A stretch of DNA of 64,000 nucleotides from Cliona cf. orientalis (GCA_963930775.1 OZ005698.1:5710501-5774500); one strand, 5' to 3'; shown: positions 1 through 14,200, counted from the stretch's first letter. The notes: generated by a model not told the origin, from the sequence alone. Made by a program: numbers and translations.

Positions 1-2155
1 TAATTTGGCCTGACTTGACTAGAACGTAATTATTAAACTACACAATTAAAACCCGTCCTACGGTATAACTTGTGACAAACATAATATTGATAAGTGTTTT
101 TATTCAAGTTGGATCAACTTGGATGTTTTAACTTCAAGTTTGAGAGCTTTCTTTGATCAGTCTGAGAGTCTGCATGCTTTTCACCACCTTCCCCAGGCAC
201 ACTATAAGCCTTAGTTAGTGTTGATCCTAATAATTCTGTTATCAATATATAATGTGGATACAGCTCAACACAGATGGGGTGACCAACATTATCAGTGAAC
301 TGTGTACTAGAACAGTACCTCGTGTATGGACAGATTGAATTGCCAAAGTATATTGCTATAGCTAATAGGTAGCTCATGAGGTGGCTACCGAAGTTTACTT
401 CCATGATTGTAATTTGACAGCATTGATCTTATAGTCTGTGTTATATAGCTACAATGTCATAGAATATACCTAGGCACTTTAACCTTTTAGAGCCATGACT
501 TGTCAATGATTTGCATAGAGCCCAATAGGCATCAAGAAAACTCTGATATGCATGAAGTCATGGTTAAAGCTTTATTTGTGCTCCATAAGAGAGGGGCACA
601 TAATATTGTACCCACCCCATTGGGTGGCCCAATCGTAATATTCCAGCTCCTCAAGAATTAAAATTCATAGGTATTGGATCATCTGTGTAATTTTTATTCA
701 AGTTTTATAAGTAGTTACTAGCTGTGGTTAGATAATTTGCATGATTATTATGGCTAATAGCAATAGCCCACATCTTTCCCAGGTACTACTGTGTAACAAG
801 GAATGTCATTGTACTGGTATGGGATCTGATAATAGGTCTTTGAATGTGAACAATAGCCCTTTCCTCAGTGTACACATGTGTAGCTAAGATTTCACACGTT
901 GTTGGCATGAAGAGCATTTGTAGCTATTCGCCATGTATGGATTGAGTGAATATCCTTGAGCCATCCATGGGATGGCTAAACTTGATCTGCATGAGATAAT
1001 AGTTATGTTCATAGTCATTCAGCCAGAGAAAAGTAGACCTTTTGGGTTTATTATAATAATCACTTCAATGATCACATGATTTTACATTTTTTATACCTAG
1101 AAACATAAGTGTCTGACTTATAGATGTTTATCTCAGCTGGTGGAGTTTGTGAGGGTGCCCCCTCCCCCCAAAGAAAACAGGCTTTGGCACTGGTTGTTGG
1201 CTAGCTTAGCCTCTTCCTAGGCTCATTTTGATTCCATCTTTTCAATGCCATATGCTGAAAAATTTAAGCGGCCGGTATGGTAACTTTACAGATTCACCTG
1301 GCAGTACTGTTTCAATGGTATAATTATTATGCTGCTTAGGTTGTCTAGAATTGAAGCAGCAATACTTATATTTATGTTATACAGATATCTTGGAGAGTGA
1401 TCTTGAATACTACTACCTACTACATATTGTCGAGTGTCCGCTCAGAAGTCCGTCAGCAGAAGCAATCATAGGATTGTACTGCCTAGACTTATCCATAGTC
1501 AAACACTGGACGTACACACAGTCCTGGTGAGGCATTGGAAATGGCTGAGGCAATAGACAAATCTGCAGGTGAATTATATGTAATTGTATCATGTTACTAA
1601 AACAAGTGTGTCTGGTTCGCTTTTCATCAATGATAAGATCATGCAGGAACCCATACAATGTACAGTTATATTATTATTGGCAGCTGATAGGCCACTGTTT
1701 GGCATTCAGTACTATGCACGGTGACGTTCTTAAGAAAATTTAAATTACTATGCCAATGCTTAAATTGTGGTACTACAAAGTAAATTACCATAATTAGTAA
1801 GCCTCGGTGTGTATGCTCGAGGGTTACGGCAATCATGGGCCTTAGTGTGGCTTTGACAGAATTTGGGCTCCCCCCAGTACACCACGAATGCCATTTTGCT
1901 GCCCCCAACTTGAAAGAAATTCTAAATGCATGCCCGCATATGGCATGTGTTGATTCAGTAAAACCACGAATGTTGTACCTCAACCAGCTATCCTTAATCA
2001 TTGCCAACCATACAGTGCACACATACATACCACAAAAACATGCATACACAATTCATAACTGCTCCTGACAGTACATGTGCATAGGAAAACTAAAGCACTC
2101 TGAGAGCCGCATTACTATAGAATTAATTATAATTGCTTGGTGCAGTATATTGTCT
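1..2155. other. AT-rich stretch without a recognisable gene
   Basis: I see no coding exon I can defend here. The open frames are short, overlap on both strands and show no family motif. The sequence is AT-rich non-coding DNA in character. Confidence 0.5.
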
Positions 2156-2530
2156 ACAAGTATAAAAACAATTGAATAAAATTGAAGAATGAAGTAGGGA
2201 TGGCAGGATCAAAAGTACACGAACAAGAGATAATCGTATCTACTATATATCCCTACGCTTGCTTTTCTCGACTATTATGCACCTATTAATGTCACGTGAT
2301 GTGTTTGTTGAGTGCGGTATGTGGGAGATATTCAGGTTGTTCCCTAGTTGTCATAATGATTCGAGTTTATCAGTTTTGATTCAATCGCATTATTAGCTAC
2401 TTGTTATTAAATTTTTTGTACCCCTCAAAAGCAAGTGTAGGGATGTATAATAGATATGAATATCTCTTGTTCGTGTACTTTTTGATCCTGCCATCCCTAC
2501 TTTATTCTTTAATTTTATTCAATTGTTTTA
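2156..2530. mobile_element. MITE-like element, long terminal inverted repeats (copy 1)
   Basis: The two ends are about 100 bp inverted repeats, each carrying AGTAGGGATGGCAGGATC and a run containing AATCGTATCTACTATA or its degenerate form. The middle holds no gene. A second copy lies at 33125-33496, inverted, in the matching position of composite repeat R1. Such ends are typical of non-autonomous DNA transposons; the transposase family is unknown. Confidence 0.75.
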
Positions 2531-3405
2531 ATTTTAATTTAGTGTAATTTATCAATGCCATCTTATCACAAGATGGGAGGTGTCAAAATTCGTAGCCACG
2601 CCCCTCATTAACTTGCGTTCATATGCCTATAATAGTATTATTTAGGCGGCCCATGAGACTCCGCTTAGGGAGAAAAGTGAGTTCTAAGTTTTATTGTTGG
2701 CAGCAGCTAGCTCAGTACCAGGCATAATTTTATGATCTGTACGTTACCGCTCCTCGAGCCTCCTTCGTATGATAGTATGATATCTGTGTTTACGTATCTG
2801 TGCTATGATCGATCCAGCGGAGCACTAGGTGCAGCGCTAGCAAGTAGCTTGCCTATGCCTACCGTCTTACCGCTCCTTGAGCCTTGCACCTTCATATCCA
2901 TGATCGATCCAGGTCACTGCTGCACGCGCTAGTAGCACGCTCGCGATCGCCTAGGGTGCGGCCAGGTGCTGTCACATGACTTCACCATGGCAACACATTC
3001 CGAGCATACGCCGTACACACCCACTATTACGTAATTGTCGAGATAACACCAAACTAGCGTGCCACTGCACTGTGCGCTATAAAATAGAGTGGGTTTATAT
3101 GAGAACTAAGGTGAGAGGTTCAGACAGTCTTGAGTTAGCCCTGGAAATGAGAAAGAAAGAAAGAAGAAAGAATGAGAAATGGCCATTTTTTTGAACATCT
3201 GGCTCTGGCATGTACAATTGATTTGATGAATGATCTTGGTCTTGTTAGATAGATAATTTGCTGGAGATTCTGATTTTCACACTTAAAATTACTTATTAAT
3301 TTTTGAGATATTTGGGTATTTGTAATGTATTATATATATGGCATATCCGGGCCATTCCCACTTATAGAGTTTACCGACTCTATGATAATTAATAATTTTG
3401 TGAGT
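2156..3405 (-). repeat. Composite repeat R1, copy without LINE
   Basis: This stretch is the reverse complement of the two flanks of the LINE-bearing region at 29.0-33.5 kb. 2156-2990 matches 33.5 back to 32.8 kb, and about 2880-3380 matches 29.7 back to 29.15 kb. It contains two tandem degenerate subunits, each with a CTCGAGGAGCGGTAA-like motif (near 2745 and 2870 on the complement). The LINE body is absent, so this copy looks like the pre-insertion form. The outer part is a nested inverted-repeat element (2156-2530). The class of the composite is unknown; no coding capacity is visible. Confidence 0.75.
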
Positions 3406-3432
3406 CTTTGCTAAGATTACTGGAATCCATAA

Positions 3433-4336
3433 TTACATCCCGAGTCCCAATTAGAAAAAAAAAATTCGGCCCTCGCTATGATGAAATGATGATGAAACCT
3501 ATGATGTAATTGCTGTGAAACTGTTTCAAAATGTTTAGCGCGCATGAAAGGTTGTTGGAACCCAGAATTCGATCCTAGCGTAGAAGAGATCGTGGACTAT
3601 CGATGAGATATGGCGATTTTCTCAGTTCGCTTTCTTTGGCGAGCTCACACTCGGGGGGGATTTCCCTGTTCAGTCTAGCACATGGCAGGTGGAGGTCACG
3701 TCCAGGTCAACCGGCTAAAGCCGCGCGCCCCAATATACGCGTATACGGAGCATGCGCAGTTTGTCGATGTGTCCTAGTTCGAATTATGGCAGCGTACAGT
3801 AAGCGCGGTGCAATACTTATGAGGGACTCGGGATGTAGTCTCTGAGTTGTTCATTATATGCCCAGTATAAATTTACTTTTCTGTGGTTATGAGGTAATTA
3901 TGGTGTAATCTATGAGGTAATTACGAGAAAATTCAGGGCCTCTATGGAGCCTTTCTGAGACTTAAAAATCCGTATATATGTAGAGAATCTGATGCATGTA
4001 TCCACCGAATACATTACAAGCTGAGTGCTACTTTCTCTGATAAGTATCGCCGGCCAAACTTCACACGTTCTCGTGGCTGATGTAATCCCGTGGATAAATA
4101 AAGCTAGCCTTGTGCTATATATAGCACGCATCCTGTGTGCCATGCTGCGACCAACCCGATGTTCAGAAGCTGTATGGCGCTGTCGAGTTCGTCGCGTATG
4201 AAAATTATCAGTATCGAGGTCAAGAGTCAGTCTCAGACTCCATCTCTGTGATTGAGGTGCCAACATCGATGTGGCTTGGACTATGTACGCACTTTATTGA
4301 CGACCTTTTACCATATGAACCATTATGCAGCTACTG
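3433..4336 (+). repeat. Dispersed 0.9 kb repeat R2, copy 1
   Basis: It begins with ATTACATCCCGAGTCCCAAT and ends near CATGCAGCTACTGG-type sequence. A diverged direct copy lies at 6653-7585 and shares several blocks in the same order, for example around AGAATTCGA and GACTATCGATGAGAT. Stops are frequent in all frames, so it is probably a non-coding transposon remnant. Confidence 0.7.
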
Positions 4337-4394
4337 GGCATGTGGTCAAGTTTTTCTTATAGTACAAGTATAGAAAACAATATTAATTTTAAGA

Positions 4395-4556
4395 AAGGAT
4401 GGGTAAAGTAGGGATGCCTGTATAAAAAGTATACCTTAAGCAATGGTATTTCAGCGAAAGCAGTGGGAATGCAAGCTCGTTTTCCCTACTACGTATACGT
4501 TTTTGTACATGAACTACTATCTATTCCCTATTTCATCCTTTATTCTTCTTCTTTGC
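4395..4556. mobile_element. Short MITE with AGTAGGGATG ends
   Basis: The left end (GATGGGTAAAGTAGGGATGC) and the right end (inverted, ...TTCCCTATTTCATCCTTTATT) form imperfect inverted repeats of about 40 bp. The AGTAGGGATGGC-like end relates it to the elements at 2156, 27388 and 33125. Confidence 0.6.
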
Positions 4557-4654
4557 TCTCAGGCTTGGAAATTATGTGATACATACATTGTTTTTAGGCT
4601 GCTCTGGGATCACTCCTAGCATGTATACATTCTGTTATGATTTTTCCAGCAATA

Positions 4655-4812
4655 CCATACTTCTAAAAATTCAGCCCTTCTTATTATTCGGCATTTTTTG
4701 AAATTTCGGCAAAAGTCGTCATGCAGATAATTATTATAATGTTGAATATTATCCTCTAAAAATTTAGCAAAGCACAAGCAATATTATTTTTATGCCGAAC
4801 TTTTATGATAAT
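4655..4812. repeat. Decayed copy of a CTTCTAAAAATTCGGC-type MITE
   Basis: The ATACTTCTAAAAATTCAGCC and TGTTGAATATTATCC blocks match the better-preserved elements at 24347-24566 and 56721-56943 in inverted order. This copy is diverged and partial. Confidence 0.55.
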
Positions 4813-6652
4813 TGCCAAGCGCCTTAGTGCGAGGTATCTTATTTCTGTTGCACTCTCGGATCGTGTTGTAGTTACCATATTATCCTGAAAATAAGCCCCT
4901 CCTCTCTCTTACCTCCAAGTTCTTGCACAGGTATGTTTGCCTCTTTAATAAGCCCCTTCCTATATTGTATATGTACGTATGTAGCGTACATGCACAGGTG
5001 TGCAACTCCGTCCTATAATTAGCGTTCAGGAATCTTGTGTGTGTGCGTGGCGGCTTTCAGAAATGCCAGTTTTGATGTTGCTCTGTTATGATGGTACTTA
5101 TAGCTTGGTGAAGACACTTATGAGTCTGTCAAGATGTTTATGCTTTCCATTGAAGATGTTCACATGCAGAACTACAAGTCCTTTCTCTTTCACCTCCAAT
5201 CGTCGTCTGTTGCTGTATACTGGGCTGCTCTTTTGGAGAAAAACCAACAAACTCTGGATATCTCCCGTGGTAAGTGACCAACAATGGTGTCCAGCGACTG
5301 CAAATGGATCGTGATCATTTCCACTCTCACATTGATTCGAACTGGCAGCTCCTCTCCAACACACGAAGACCATACTTCCTTGTAAACGTGATGCCTACAA
5401 ACAGTACTTTGGATGTAAAAGGACCTCACCATAGCTCTCTTCTGAACTTACTGGGAACTTGGATACCTCTTTAGCTGATGCCTGTTAGATAGCGCCAGTT
5501 GGAATGTGCTCCTAGCAAACCTCCTAGTAATGGGGCAGGAGGCATTAGTAACTGTTGATCTAACTGACAGGTGATGGGTTATCATCGCCGAAATTCATAC
5601 ACCATGGAACTGAAGATCTTGTTGGTATAATGGTTGCACAGAAATGACCACAACATGTAAAGGGGGGGGGGGGGGGGACAGGGTGGTGGTGGTGAGTGGC
5701 TGAGGTAAAGTACATATTCGAAAATCCCCCTCTCCAGTTTGGATCATGTCTGCTGAGAAATGGGGGGGGGGGGGGGGGGGAGTTAATTGTGCATGGATAA
5801 TGTACATTTTAGGGGATGTCGTCTCTATTTCTCAATTAATGCACATGCTTGCAAAGTGGCCACCATGTTAGGGGTGCCGTATCTCCATTGGCCTTGTGTC
5901 CTGGCTCTCGGAAGACCACTGATCCACAGATGTTAGGTCTCTCATTGTGGAAGCTCTTCCACTTCACAGACTTCCCACCCTGATCAGAAGCCATACCTGT
6001 CAACACCATGATACTACGAAAGTATGAGATTCACACTGGTTCAGGCCTTTCTCAGAGGGCGCTTTGATGTTCCTTCAGTCATAATTTTTTTGCTGTGGAA
6101 GACACTTCAAATCACAACTCTTAGCCATTTACATGCCGATTTATAATATACTATCAGCATTCAAGTTCTGAATCATTAGTTTTTACATCTCCTGCATATT
6201 TAGCTATATCAATGCTTGATCAATGATCAACTCATTTAAGCTGCACGAGGTATCCTACTGCACACTTTACGTATACCTAAGGTACACATAGATCTACAGT
6301 CATGCAAGTCTGAGATTGAACTAATGTAAGAATCACGTTACATACAGACTCAGTATGTATACAGCCATTTGTGCAGAGGGTGTACAGTATACAGTGAAGT
6401 GTAGCTATTGTGATCATTCATAATCATTAGCCCATGATAATAATAGCTCCAATCATTGACTGTGAAGATGTCGATGATATTATAATGACTGAGATGCTGT
6501 ATTATATTTAGGACTGGGAGGTGCTAACAAAGAAACAGGGCTTCTAAGAGATGCTAGACTTGAGAGTGTTGAAACAATGGTAAATTTGTTATAATAGTAT
6601 GCCCGTAGCAGTGTATTTGTACATGATATTGTATGTGAAGGTATAAATTAAT
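4813..6652. other. No confident gene; two long G-runs
   Basis: Runs of 16 G (5662-5677) and 19 G (5762-5780) sit about 85 bp apart. An open stretch near 5128-5273 ends at a good donor (CCGTG|GTAAGT), and 6514-6578 is bounded by TTTAG and GGTAAAT. Either could be an exon, but neither carries a recognisable domain, and I do not call them genes. The 6514-6578 segment could be an upstream exon of the helicase gene at 8254; this is a guess. Confidence 0.4.
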
Positions 6653-7585
6653 CATTACATCCCGAGTCCCAATCAACAAGAATAAATTCAGCCAACCTGT
6701 GAGGTAATTATGATGCAAATGATGATGAAATTGCTTTAATGATTATTTTAAAATGTGTAGCTCGCAAAGAGCCTCGCATGAAAGATTGTTGGACCCAGAA
6801 TTCGAACCTAGCGTAGAACAGATCATAGACTATCGATGAGATTTGACAATTCCCTCAGTTTATTTTCTTTAGTGAGCTCGTACACTGGGGGATTTCCCTA
6901 TTTAGTCTATTTAAGGCTCAACTACCACATGGCAAATTGAGGTAATGTCTGGGTCAACTTGGCTCATGCGCACATTGTCAACCCAATATTGTATAATATG
7001 GAGCATGCGCGGTTTGGATTTTAGGGTGGTCGAGTCCAAGGTGTACCCGTGATAATGGATGGCGTACACTATATAGCAGTATGATAATCTTTATGAGGGA
7101 CAAGGAATGTAGTGTTCATTATATCCCAAGTAGCTAATTTCTGATGATGAAATCTATGGAATTATAATGATGAGATAATCTATGAGGTAATTTTGAGAAA
7201 ATTCCTTTCTGAGACTTAAAATCAGCAGCTAAGTATAATAATATAATAATATTATTATGTAGAGTATCTAACTCATGTATCCAGCGAATACCTTATTATA
7301 AACTGTGTGCTACTTTCTCTGACAAGTATAGCTAGCTCATTGAACTTCTTGGCTTACATAATCCCTATAGCTAGACTGTGCTAGCACGCTGTCCACTACC
7401 CGATCGATCTGAACTTGGAAGTTGTACTGTGCTGTCAAGTTCATCTCTGTGATTGAAGCTCCGAGATAATAATTATGTCACTTTCAAGATAATCGGTCCC
7501 AGACTCCATCTCTGTGATTGGGGCATCGAATGTGTGCAGTGACGACCTTATACCACATGCACCATTACTATCATGCAGCTACTGG
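6653..7585 (+). repeat. Dispersed 0.9 kb repeat R2, copy 2
   Basis: This is a direct, diverged copy of 3433-4336, opening with the same ATTACATCCCGAGTCCCAAT block and ending at CATGCAGCTACTGGAG. Indels and substitutions are spread evenly, which suggests the two copies are old. Confidence 0.7.
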
Positions 7586-7617
7586 AGACAATATGCATTA
7601 TAATAGTGTTCATTATA

Positions 7618-8109
7618 AGGGGCCCTGTCCAAAATCCTTGTGGAAAAATTAACATCATTATGACGTTAACATTTTGCCCCCCTCCCCTCTCTCTTAATAT
7701 CACAGTATGTAATTTCAGCATATATTCTATACTGAAACTCTGATTCTGCTCCATTAATTTTAGCCTACACATTCAGTATTCACTTGTATTCTACAGTGCT
7801 AGCGATGTCTTCATGGATTCATTGCATGCCTGTGCTTCTTTAACAGTAAATTTCTTGCTTGCCTGTAGCCATGTGCACACTTTTAACTACATAGTGCTTG
7901 AGACAGCTGTCACAAAAATGCAATTGCAAATTTTGACACTGCTGGAGGTGTGTCTAGACTTGTTCAACCACAAGAATGCATAATCACAACTAAAGCTAAA
8001 AATCTGCTGACAATGCAGTTGTAAAACGTCATGGACCAAGAATCCGCCCCCCCCCCAAACATCATAATGACGTTAATTTTTCCACAAGGACTTTGGACAA
8101 GCCCCCCTA
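7618..8109. mobile_element. MITE M1, copy A, just upstream of the helicase exon
   Basis: Both ends carry the inverted repeat GGGGGCTTGTCCAAAGTCCT (degenerate on the left) followed by TTGTGGAAAAATTAACGTCA, about 50 bp per arm, with G- and C-runs inside the arms. A second, inverted copy lies at 15561-16029. No coding capacity. The element ends 144 bp before the first base of the DEAH-RBR exon, so it sits in that gene's upstream intron or promoter. Confidence 0.85.
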
Positions 8110-8253
8110 AATAGCTAGACATCTGAGCTTGAGTTCTTTTAATTGTAGTACAAAATTAGCAGTGACATAATAATAATATTATTATTGTGATTCCATACTG
8201 TCGTAATTCTAACAACACTATTATACACAACATTGACATTAACTGTTTTACAG

Positions 8254-11200
8254 AGCGATCTAGTAGAGAATGCCAGCAATATTTCATCAGATACTGAATC
8301 GACCCATAGTTCTTGTGTGAGTGATGACACTACTCAAGCAAAACTGTATATTTCAGGTTTACCTCCTGAATACACAAAACATAATATTCGACGGCTGTTC
8401 AAGAGGTTAAACTGTGGAAATTTTCTACAGAGTGTGATTTTATTTTATGATGAAACAAAGCAATCTAAATGCAATGGATTGGTCACTATATCCCCTGCCT
8501 CTGCTAGCAACACTGTGATTAAGATGACTAATGGTGCAAATATTGATGACCACCATAATCTTAAGATTAGTCTGTATCGCGAAAAGCATAGTAGACCTGA
8601 ATCTAGCTCCCAGAATTCTGCACGCAGGCAAAGAAAGGGTTTTGACAAAGCATCCGAATCTAACTCCCAGAAATCTGCACGCATGCGCAGGCAAAGAAAG
8701 GACTTTGATGAAAAATCCGAGTCTAGATGTAGCTCCCAGAAACCTAGGCGAAAAAGAGATTCTGACCAAACAACCAAGTCTAAGCAGCCAAAGGAAGTAT
8801 CTGTTCCAAAAAAGCAATTGAGATCCACTGTTATTCTCAATAACTTTCCTAATCATCTTGGTAAGGTAGAAATAGAGGCTATAACGGGTTGTCCTGGCAT
8901 TGAAATCGCTATAGACAATGAAAAGAACTGTGCAGTTTTGGTGTTACCCAAGGATGTTGATCCATTTCATGTATGTTCCACATGGGATGGAAAGATCTTT
9001 CTTGGTGAGTCAATTCATGCTTACGTTGAGGAAAGTCAAGTATCATATTATGGTGAGGAACAGTCTGAAATTTCTGAAACTTCAACTAAACCACAATCTA
9101 GACGTAGAAGAGGAGAGCAAAGAAAGAAGCAGCAGTCAAATGTGCATCAGCAGGAAGGTGATAAGGATAGAATAAAATTTAATATCAAAGCATCTTCTGA
9201 CCCTTCTGCTGTTGAAATGCCAGTGCAGTCTTCAGTAAACAGTGATGGTAGTGAGCAGCTTGTGACGGTGCCACAAACTCAATTGAAGTCAAGAAACAAG
9301 GAAAGTGCTAGTACTGCAAACAGACGAGGTGATGAAATAGCTGAACATCGCATAATGTTTGACCCGAAGGAGTGTGCTGCATCAGCAAATGTAAACCCAA
9401 CAGCAACCAACAGTGATAAAATTTCGTACTCACAAGGAGATTTAATGCCAAATGTAAAGGAAGTTTCTTCAATGCCAACTGATAATGATACTAAGGATTT
9501 CACAAATGTAATGTTTCACATTAATTGCATAATGAGTAAAGAAAATTTCATAAAATTCATGCAGCATCACCTTAGTAGTGCAATATTGAGTGAAGTTGAA
9601 GTCAAGGGAGTAAAGCACAATCAGGATGAACAATCATCGAGCATGATAGTCCAATTTCCAAATCTTGATACTGCAACATCAGCTATAGAACAGCTACAAC
9701 AAAATTCAGATTTGACTGGAGAGATATGTGAGCCCGAAAAATCATCAGCTGAAGTATTATTCAAAGAAAAAATTTCAGAGTTCAAGCAGAGTATTGAGAG
9801 TAAGCGTAAATTCTTTTTAGCAAAGCACAGCAGAAAAACAGAGATGCTAGTTGGAGAGCGTAATAAACAAAATATTCCAAAGAAGTGTTCCGCAAATGTC
9901 TTTCAGGACATTATAGCTAAGAGAGAAGTACTGGACCAAGCAATTAATGAATGTAATCGACAGCAAACCGAGTTTACCACCTACTGTGAACACCTGAATA
10001 CAAGAGTGAACGAACTTGAAATTGAAGCAGAAGTACTCACAATTGATAGTGAACGGAAGGAAGCATCAAAGCAATCATTATCTGAAAGACTTAGCAACCT
10101 ACGGAAGAAATTTGGCAATGAATGCAGTAGACTTGAAAGAGCTTTACCAATGTATGCTTACAGGACCCATATTTTGGAGGTAATACAACAGGAAGGCCAC
10201 CAGGTTATCATTCTGATAGGAGAGACTGGTTCTGGGAAGAGCACTCAACTTGTCCAATACATCCATGAACATGAAGTGGCTAGCAGTGGGATTATTGTTT
10301 GTACCCAACCAAGAAAGGTAGCAGCAGTATCACTAGCAAAGCACGTCAGTACAGAAATGGGAGTTGCATTGGGACAAACTCTTGGATACAAGACTGGTCT
10401 GAGAGGTAACAATTCAGAGAAAACCAAAGTGATTTACATGACTGATCATACTCTCCTAAATGAATGCATTGCTGACCCCACTTTCTCAAAATACTCCTGC
10501 CTGATCATTGACGAAGCTCATGAAAGAAGCCTAAGCACTGACCTTCTCCTTGCATTTATCAAGAAGTGCTTACCTAAACGTCCTGACCTCAAAGTAGTCA
10601 TCACATCAGCCACTATTGATCCTAAAGTATTTAACGAATATTTTGGTGGCAATTGTCCCATTATCAAAGTTCCTGGTCGTACATATCCTGTCGAAATTAT
10701 GTGGAACCCTCTTAAATCAGAAAAGTCTCCACTTGATAAAGATTATGTTTCAGATTGTGTGAATGTTGCTTGCCAGCTTCATGAAAGGGAACCTCCTGGC
10801 GATATTCTTGTATTCCTCACTTCAGCTGCAGAAATTGAAAGAGCATGTCAGTCCACCGCAGATAGATTAGGGAACAATACCATAGTGCTACCACTTCATG
10901 GTAAGCTTCCTCCAGAGGAGCAGCAGAAAGTTTTCCAAGTGGATGATCAAAGAAAGATTGTGTTTGCAACGAATGTTGCTGAGACTTCAGTGACAATTCC
11001 TGGTGTAAAGTATATTGTTGACACAGGATTAGCAAAGGAGCTCTGCTTTGATCCAAAGAAAAACATGAACTCCCTCGAAGTTCGAGTCATCAGCAAATCT
11101 TCAGCAGAACAAAGAAAGGGCCGTGCAGGTAGGACTAGTGCAGGGAAGTGCTATAGACTGTACTCAGAAGCACTATATGATGAAATGCCTAGTAAATCAC

Positions 11201-14200
11201 TTCCAGAGATTCTCCGAGTAACATTGGAAACCACTGCTCTAAAATTGCACGAATTTGGTGTAGCAGATGTACTCAGTTTTGATTTTGTAGAAGAGCCTGA
11301 TAGGATAGCACTAGTGAAAGCAGTTGAGAATTTGCAGTTCCTTGAAGCAATTAAAGAAGGTCACCTCACGGACCTGGGGAAGAAGATGGCTGCATTACCC
11401 ATTGATCCACACCTCTCAAGAATAATGCTAGATGGAATCAACTGGGGAGTTGGATTGGAAGCAGCTGTTTCTGCCGCCATTTCTACACTTGCTGGAAGTG
11501 TTTTCTTTCGAGCTGGCACGGATGAAATGAAGCAGGAGAGTGATATGAAAACTATAACATTTTGCCATCCTGCTGGTGATCAAATGACTTACCTTCAAAC
11601 CTATTTCCAGTGGGCTACTCAAGAGCGTGCTAACCAGAACAAATGGTGTGTGGAGCACTATGTTAATGCAAAGAGTATGAGAATGATTAGAGATCTTGTT
11701 AAGGAATTTCGAGACATACTAAGGCTCCAGTTCAATATCATTCTTGAAGATCGTCCCTTTAATCCTGAAATCACTGAAGAAGTACTGCCCAAGTTATACT
11801 TTGACACATTCATCAGAAATATCTGCATATTTCTCGGGCATGAACGAGTTGGATACCTCAATGTCAATCTTCCAAATGAACGACTCTTTATCTTTCATGG
11901 TTCACCTCTTCGCCAACTTAATGTTATACCAAATGTCCTTGTCTACGAAAAGACTCTGGTCACAAGTCAGCATTTCCTACTGCAAGCCCTACCAGTTAAG
12001 GTTGAATGGATTTACGAAGCTATTGAATCTGGTAAACTTCCATGCCATCCAAGTGATACAGCTCTCTTCAATCAGCATTGTGTTGTTCCTGTGGTAGCAT
12101 CCAACCTTGGAAAGTATTCTTTGAGGAGGCTTCAAAAGAACTGGAAAAATAATAAGAAGATAATGGATATCACCAAGCCAGTAGAGCCACAAGTTGACTA
12201 TAACTATAAACAAGGTGCCATGAAGGTGTTTGTGCCGACTTGCCATCAGAATTTGGTGTCACAATTGCTCACAGTAGAAGTTTCAGAGATTAGAAACGAG
12301 CTCAAAGGAGAAGTATGTGAGAAGGGTGTGACAAAAGATGATGACAGTGTGCGTATTATATTGGCATGTGGTGTCTCCGTCAAACATGTACTAATGCCAG
12401 ACCAATACCGTACAGTTATGATAAAGGGTGCATCTGTTGGTACAGTGCATAGGGAAGAAATTTTACAAGCCCTTAGGCATTTTGGAGTAATTGAAAGAGA
12501 ATCCAGAAATTTCAAGAATGATTGCCAGATGTTTGTTACCTTCACCAATCCAGACAGTGCTTGTGAAGCAGTTAGGTCATTTCAAGAGCAGCTTGAACTT
12601 CCTGACTGTGTTATTCGACCTTATACTCCTTATCAGCGTCATCAAGATAGCATGTCAGCCTTCACACTGCATGTTGAGTGGTGCCGAAGAGCCAGGAAAC
12701 AGCACGCATTTGTGAACTTTGATAACGAGGAAGATTTTTCTATTGCTGTGCAAAGACTTTGCATTCCCGGTCATGGAACTCGTTTTGGAATACATTCAAT
12801 GAGGTTTAGACCATCAAAGGATGGTGCAACCCAACTATTTGTCACTAATGTGAATCTGTATGTTACAGAAGACCAATTAAAGGAAGATATTCATGCTTAC
12901 TTGCCTGAAGTCAGTGATGACAAGTTTAAAGTACAAATTGGATACGAGAAGTCATTTGAAACAACCCCACAACGACTAAGGGAACTGAAGCAAGTGTTGG
13001 ATGAACTTGTATCACCACGAGCAACTAGCGGTAAATACAAAATATTTCTAAATCAGCCAAAACACTTTTTCAAGACATATAAAGCACTGATTAAATTTGA
13101 CAACCCTGATGAAGGCTACTCAGCACTAGAGCATATACAATTTGCTTCAATTGAAGGTCATACTTTGTCGGTGAAAGCTGAACTATCATCAACTGTTCGC
13201 TATTCTACAGAAGTATACTCTGCTGTTGAAAAGTCAATTCAAGAAGTTACAAATGAAATTCATAGCAGATACGGAAGTGTAAGAGTTGACCATGGTAAGA
13301 AAGATGATAAGAATAAGATTATTGTTCGGATTACTTCAGAGGATGTAAACACATTCATAATTGCAAAGCATGCTTTGAATTCTGTGATTTCTCCATTCGT
13401 CATGAATTGTAGCACACCTGAACTTCGTGAATTTATTCAAACACCAAACTGTAAGAGAGCTTTGGAGAAGATTGAAGCAGAAACATCGACCTATATTCGT
13501 ATCGATACAAGAAGAGCTACAGTAAGTATGTACGGTCATGAGTCCAACATAACTAAGGCACAGATAGAATTTAACAAGTGCCTATCTTTTCTTGATGATG
13601 GTGCCAAGTGTTACGAAGTTCGTTTGAAAGAAGCTGGGAAACCTCCTGGATTAATGAAACATTTTGTGTCCTTGTTTGGACCTGGGCTCCGGCTACTTCA
13701 AGAAAGAGAAGGAGTAACTACAGTCAGACTGGACCCAAGACGCCAGCTGGTGACAGTGTTTGCTACTCAATCGGTATACGAATTTTTGAATGGAAAAATT
13801 GATGAGTATACCAAATCATTTGATCCAAATTTACTTTCAGCTATTCATCACCACAAGCCTGATGAAATAGAATGTTGTACATGTTTCACAGATATCATAA
13901 ATCCATCTGATATTTTCCGATTAGAATACTGTGGCCATACCTACTGCATTGATTGTATGAAATTACAACTAGCTCCTTCCACAGTTGACTTTCCCATCGT
14001 GTGTGCGGCTGACGGCTGCTCTGAACCACTTGTTTGGAAGGATATTTACAACCTTTCTGATCAGACAGGTTTCAATATCAGGCATCTCATCAATGCTAGT
14101 GTCAGATCTTATGTTGCTGCTAATCAAGATAGAGTTCGCAATTGCCCTTCTCCCGATTGTTCAATGATATATTCTGTTACTACGGAAGGAAAGTGCTTCT

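Noticed and set aside
1835-2068. Short plus-strand ORF
   Set aside because: Overlaps an equally open minus-strand frame and has no motif; likely random.
3433-4336. tRNA-like B-box sequence (AATTCGATCC) suggesting a tRNA or SINE
   Set aside because: No A-box at the right spacing and no cloverleaf could be formed. No tRNA gene was found anywhere in the window by eye.
5000-5474. Overlapping open frames with a GTAAGT donor
   Set aside because: No recognisable domain, several competing frames, and no upstream acceptor or partner exon that joins in phase.
8440-8856. Long minus-strand open frames antisense to the helicase gene
   Set aside because: They are shadows of the plus-strand coding sequence, with no domain match and no splice or start support.
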